From: Alistipes dispar
GTDB taxonomy: Bacteria; Bacteroidota; Bacteroidia; Bacteroidales; Rikenellaceae
Direction of reading: 5' to 3'
DNA length: 64,000 nucleotides
Assembly: GCF_006542685.1 (NCBI RefSeq)
Contig: NZ_AP019736.1
Location: 654,001-718,000 of the forward strand
Below, piece after piece: positions 61,273-64,000 of the stretch. The position numbers and the translations under genes are program-made. Position 1 is the stretch's first letter. Every line of letters starts with the position of its first letter. The notes under the pieces are model-generated. The model was not told the origin of the DNA and did not search any database. It saw only the letters and a program-made list of their open reading frames with translations.

Positions 61273-61456
61273 ACACAAAACAAGAAGAATTCAACAGTTT
61301 CAAAAACTTTTTGTGTAACGCGCGAAGCTTCGCAACGGCAACGCACGGATGGAGAATCCCCGGGAGAGGATTCGAAGGACGAGGTTTGACAACGGTGACG
61401 CAACAACGTTTTTCACAGAACCGACTTCGGGGGAGGGCTTACAGGCCCTCCCTTTC
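61273..61456 (+). ncRNA. Candidate structured small RNA, about 180 nt
   Basis: Bounded by a good promoter and a terminator hairpin. Potential helices in order: ACACAAAA (61273-61280) with TTTTGTGT (61309-61316), an inner AGTTT/AAACT hairpin, the palindrome GCGAAGCTTCGC (61322-61333) and GAATCC / GGATTC around a purine-rich loop. The open frames are shadows of the opposing regulator gene or too poor to be genes. I cannot assign it to a known family; a 6S-type RNA is one size-compatible option. Confidence 0.45.
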
Positions 61457-61459
61457 CTA
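61431..61459. terminator. Terminator between the small RNA candidate and the regulator gene
   Basis: 8-bp arms GGGAGGGC / GCCCTCCC (61431-61438, 61445-61452) with a 6-nt loop, then TTTCCTATT. The regulator stop codon lies at 61457-61459. Confidence 0.7.
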
Positions 61460-62431
61460 TTCCGCATCCAGCTCCGACACCACGGCGCGCTGCTCCTTGA
61501 AGAAGCGGAGCCGCTGCAACTCCCCGCTCCGTGAGACGAGCGTCGAAAGGCGCCGCATGGCCAGTACCCACTGTTTGATACGTGCGAACATGTCCGGATC
61601 GGAGGTCCGCAGCGAATTGACCGAAAAGACCGCCATCCCGCTGCTCTGCACCGCCTGCGAGACGAAATAGCTGTACGTCCCCTCCAGATCGACGTCCGAT
61701 ATGTAAAGGAACACCCGCCGTCCGTCCGGGAACCGGCCCGTGAGGGCGATCTCCTCCAGTTCGTCGAGCATCCGCAGCAGCTCCTCCCTGAGCTCCCGGA
61801 CACACCCCTCCGAAATCAGACGCATGGCGCGGAACGACCGGATCGCATTGACCCAATGTTTGAAACAACTGTGGTCCAGGACATAGTAGGTCGTGTCGAT
61901 CTGCCGCACCGCCTGCCGGAGCCGCCGGCTGAGATCGAACACGTGCGGAGGCAACTGCATATCATCGAAACGGTTGTTCGCTCCGTCGAGCATCCCGTGC
62001 TGGAAAAAACATTTGAAGAACCGGAACCGCACGAGTCCTTCGTAACCGAGATACAGCGCTGCCGGCAGCGAACTCCCGGCAAGCGAAAACTCCGACTGCT
62101 CGTCCGAAGCGATCTCCTCCATCTTACCGATCCAGGACTCCACCTTGCCGGGATAGTCCTCGAGCAGCGTCTGGCCGTCGGAAAAGTCGAGGCGGAAAAG
62201 CACGCAGTCCGGATCGTCCGTCCCCATGATGCGGTCGAGCGAGAAACTGAGCCGCGCGGCGACGAGCGCCGCTTCGCCGAACGTGAAGGGCACCTCCCCG
62301 CGCATCCGGCGGTAGGCGGCCTCGCGGCCTATGTTGAGGATTTCGGCCACCGTAGCGGCCGGGTTGGAATTTTTGGGCGTATTTTCGAGAACAGCGCCGA
62401 TCAGCGCCGCATTCAAAGCGTTCACTGGCAT
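61457..62431 (-). CDS. Putative helix-turn-helix regulator of unknown family
   Basis: 324 residues. The N-terminal about 70 residues look like a lambda-repressor-type HTH (VAEILNIGREAAYRRMRGEVPFTFGEAALVAARLSFSLD). The remaining 250 residues are helical with no recognised domain and contain FDLSRRLRQAVRQIDTTYYV and MLDELEEIALTGRFPDGRRV. It is monocistronic with a consensus promoter. Such proteins are frequent in Alistipes/Bacteroides-like genomes but lack assigned targets. Confidence 0.65.
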   Translation of the reverse strand: MPVNALNAALIGAVLENTPKNSNPAATVAEILNIGREAAYRRMRGEVPFTFGEAALVAARLSFSLDRIMGTDDPDCVLFRLDFSDGQTLLEDYPGKVESWIGKMEEIASDEQSEFSLAGSSLPAALYLGYEGLVRFRFFKCFFQHGMLDGANNRFDDMQLPPHVFDLSRRLRQAVRQIDTTYYVLDHSCFKHWVNAIRSFRAMRLISEGCVRELREELLRMLDELEEIALTGRFPDGRRVFLYISDVDLEGTYSYFVSQAVQSSGMAVFSVNSLRTSDPDMFARIKQWVLAMRRLSTLVSRSGELQRLRFFKEQRAVVSELDAE

Positions 62432-62458
62432 TTTTTCGGGTTTAACGTCTCCGGTTTA

Positions 62459-62489
62459 CAAAAATAAAAAATAAATCCGCTACGGACAA
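62459..62489 (-). promoter_or_regulatory. Consensus promoter of the regulator gene
   Basis: Minus strand: TTG (62489-62487), a 20-bp spacer and TATTTTTG (62466-62459), 27 bp before the ATG. Confidence 0.68.
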
Positions 62490-62546
62490 CGGCCCTGTCG
62501 CTTTCGACCTCGAATCCGTCCTTACGGAATACTCCCGCCGAAAACC

Positions 62547-62579
62547 GAGAAAGCCGCGGTCGTCGTGACCGCGGTTCTC
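62547..62579 (-). terminator. Terminator of the M3 peptidase gene
   Basis: GAGAA(AG)CCGCGGTC / GACCGCGGTTCTC arms with a two-base bulge and a short loop, 26 bp below the stop codon. Confidence 0.6.
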
Positions 62580-62604
62580 CATTCCTAACGGACGTCGTTA
62601 CGTC

Positions 62605-64000
62605 CTATTTTCCGAGCTGCATCTTCTCGATCAGCGCCTTCGTCTCGGGCTTGTGGCCGCGGAAACGCACGTAAAGCTCCATCGGATCTTCCGTACCGCC
62701 CTTCGAAAGGATGTTGTCGCGGAACGACGCGGCGACCTCGGGGCTGAAGATGCCCTTCTCCTCGAAGAGCGAGAAGGCATCGGCCTCCAGCACCTCGGCC
62801 CACTTGTAACCGTAGTACCCCGAGGCGTACCCTCCGGCGAAGATATGCCCGAAGGCCGGCGACATGGCCGTACCCTCGACCGCGGGCAGCACCTGCGCCG
62901 GAGCCATCGCCTCGCGCTCGAAGGCCTCCACGTCGCCCTCGAACGGCTCGGTGAGCGTATGCCACGCCATGTCGGTCAGGCCGAACGACAGTTGCCGCAC
63001 GTTGGCATAGGCCGCCAGGTAGTTCTGCGCCGCGACGATGCGCTCCACGATCTGCGCGGGAATCTTCTCCCCCGTCTCGTAGTGCCCGGCCCAGAGGTCG
63101 AGGAACTCCTTCTGCGTGGCCCAGTTCTCCATGATCTGCGACGGCAGCTCCACGAAGTCGCGCGAAACGTTCGTGCCGGTCAGCGACTCGTAGGAGCCCT
63201 CGCCCAGCATGCCGTGGAGCGAATGCCCGAATTCGTGGAGGAAGGTCTCCACCTCGTCGAAGGTCAGCAGCGAGGGCGACTTTTCGGTGGGCTTCGTGAA
63301 GTTCATCACCAGCGACACCAGCGGGCGGGTCTCCTTCCCGTCCACGCACTTCGCACCGCGGAATTCGGTCATCCACGCCCCCGAGTTTTTCGACGCGCGG
63401 GGGAAGAAGTCGAGGTAGAGGACGGCCATGAAACGCCCCTCGGCGTCCGTCACGTCGTAGGCCGTCACGTCGGGATGATAGACGGCCACGGCCGGATTGG
63501 GGGTGAAATGCAGTCCGTAGAGCTTTTCGGCCAGCAGGAAGACACCCTTTTTGACCCGCTCCAGCTCGAAATAGGGCTTGACCGTCTCGGCGTCGAGCGC
63601 ATACTTCTCGCGCTTGTATTTCTCGCTGTAATAGGCCCAGTCCCACGGCATCAGCGTCCCTTCGAAGCCCTGCGAGGCGGCATAGCCGGCGATCGTGCGG
63701 TAATCGGCGTCGGCATACCGCTTCGTCTCGTCGAGCAGCTCCCCGAGGAACGCACGGACGGTCGGCGTGTTCTTGGCCATGCGCTCCTCGAGCACATAGT
63801 CCGCATAGCATTCATAGCCCAGCAGGTTGGCCAGCCGGAGGCGCGTATTGGCGATCCGCTTGACGATCTCCGTGTTGTCGAACTTGCCGCCCAGCGCGCA
63901 CGAACCGTTCGCCCGCCACAGCTTCTCCTTGAGCGCGCGGTTCGAGGAGTAGGTCATGAAGGGCAGGTAGCTGGGGTACTGCAACGTCACGGTCCACCCC
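62605..64000 (-). CDS. M3 family metallopeptidase (oligopeptidase/dipeptidyl carboxypeptidase), 5' end outside window
   Basis: The C-terminal 465 residues of a zinc oligopeptidase. The active site is FLHEFGHSLHGML (HExxH), with the third ligand Glu in GTNVSRDFVELPSQIMENW and the substrate-binding FAGGYASGYYGYKWAEVLEAD near the end. The visible portion opens WTVTLQYPSYLPFM, matching the middle of Dcp-type proteins, so roughly 200 or more N-terminal residues, possibly with a signal peptide, lie beyond the right edge. Confidence 0.93.
   Translation of the reverse strand, partial: GWTVTLQYPSYLPFMTYSSNRALKEKLWRANGSCALGGKFDNTEIVKRIANTRLRLANLLGYECYADYVLEERMAKNTPTVRAFLGELLDETKRYADADYRTIAGYAASQGFEGTLMPWDWAYYSEKYKREKYALDAETVKPYFELERVKKGVFLLAEKLYGLHFTPNPAVAVYHPDVTAYDVTDAEGRFMAVLYLDFFPRASKNSGAWMTEFRGAKCVDGKETRPLVSLVMNFTKPTEKSPSLLTFDEVETFLHEFGHSLHGMLGEGSYESLTGTNVSRDFVELPSQIMENWATQKEFLDLWAGHYETGEKIPAQIVERIVAAQNYLAAYANVRQLSFGLTDMAWHTLTEPFEGDVEAFEREAMAPAQVLPAVEGTAMSPAFGHIFAGGYASGYYGYKWAEVLEADAFSLFEEKGIFSPEVAASFRDNILSKGGTEDPMELYVRFRGHKPETKALIEKMQLGK

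Noticed and set aside
61311..61670. 119-codon plus-strand open frame over the small RNA candidate
   Set aside because: Runs through the terminator into the antisense strand of the regulator gene; no ribosome-binding site and no protein-like composition.

Overview
The window looks like a chromosome segment from a GC-rich member of the Bacteroidales, most like Alistipes/Rikenellaceae. Four things point that way: paired SusC/SusD outer-membrane systems, a fused MurF-alanine racemase, a 15-bp-scale promoter grammar of TAnnTTTG (-7 box) with TTG about 19-20 bp upstream, and very GC-rich codon use with AT-rich intergenic promoters. The genus is an inference; no rRNA is present. Nearly all long antisense reading frames are by-products of the high GC content.

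Layout. 1-4470 (minus): partial glycyl-tRNA synthetase, then acpP-fabF-rnc-radC. 4648-6560 (plus): peptidase E, prephenate dehydrogenase and a YraN nuclease-like protein. 6724-7953: Kdo transferase WaaA. 8334-11097: a histidine acid phosphatase translationally coupled to a CyuA-like protein, with a divergent NUDIX hydrolase. 11730-14529: a nitroreductase-like lipoprotein, a flavodoxin-ferredoxin fusion protein, a small lipoprotein and a GNAT enzyme. 14745-15179: Hsp20 with an unusual upstream repeat array. 15332-20123: lutABC, cutC and a transglutaminase-like lipoprotein. 20235-23050: acetyltransferases, a short-chain dehydrogenase and a Crp/Fnr regulator. 23128-23200: tRNA-Phe.

The accessory core is 23.4-36.8 kb. 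Two mirror-image operons (susC-susD-surface lipoprotein) diverge from a central tyrosine recombinase gene. The two susC genes share an approximately 105-bp inverted repeat that spans leader, start codon and signal peptide, including a perfect 50-bp block. A recognisable promoter exists on only one side. The layout predicts a 1.8-1.9 kb invertible segment that carries both its own recombinase and the promoter. Flipping it would switch expression between two nutrient or glycan uptake systems while preserving each reading frame.

36.9-64 kb is mostly housekeeping: flavodiiron protein, UDP-glucose dehydrogenase, YhcH-like protein, aspartate ammonia-lyase, a membrane EEP-family protein and a rhomboid protease, mutL, dnaJ/grpE, an RsmI-like methyltransferase, MurF-Alr, MutS2, an MCE/MlaD protein, a cell-wall amidase, an LptD-like protein, a nucleoside-type MFS transporter and tRNA-Gln. 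These are followed by a promoter-terminator unit with no ORF (candidate small RNA), an HTH-type regulator and a partial M3 oligopeptidase. Several genes build the envelope (waaA, lptD, mlaD-like, amidase, murF-alr), which fits a Gram-negative gut anaerobe.
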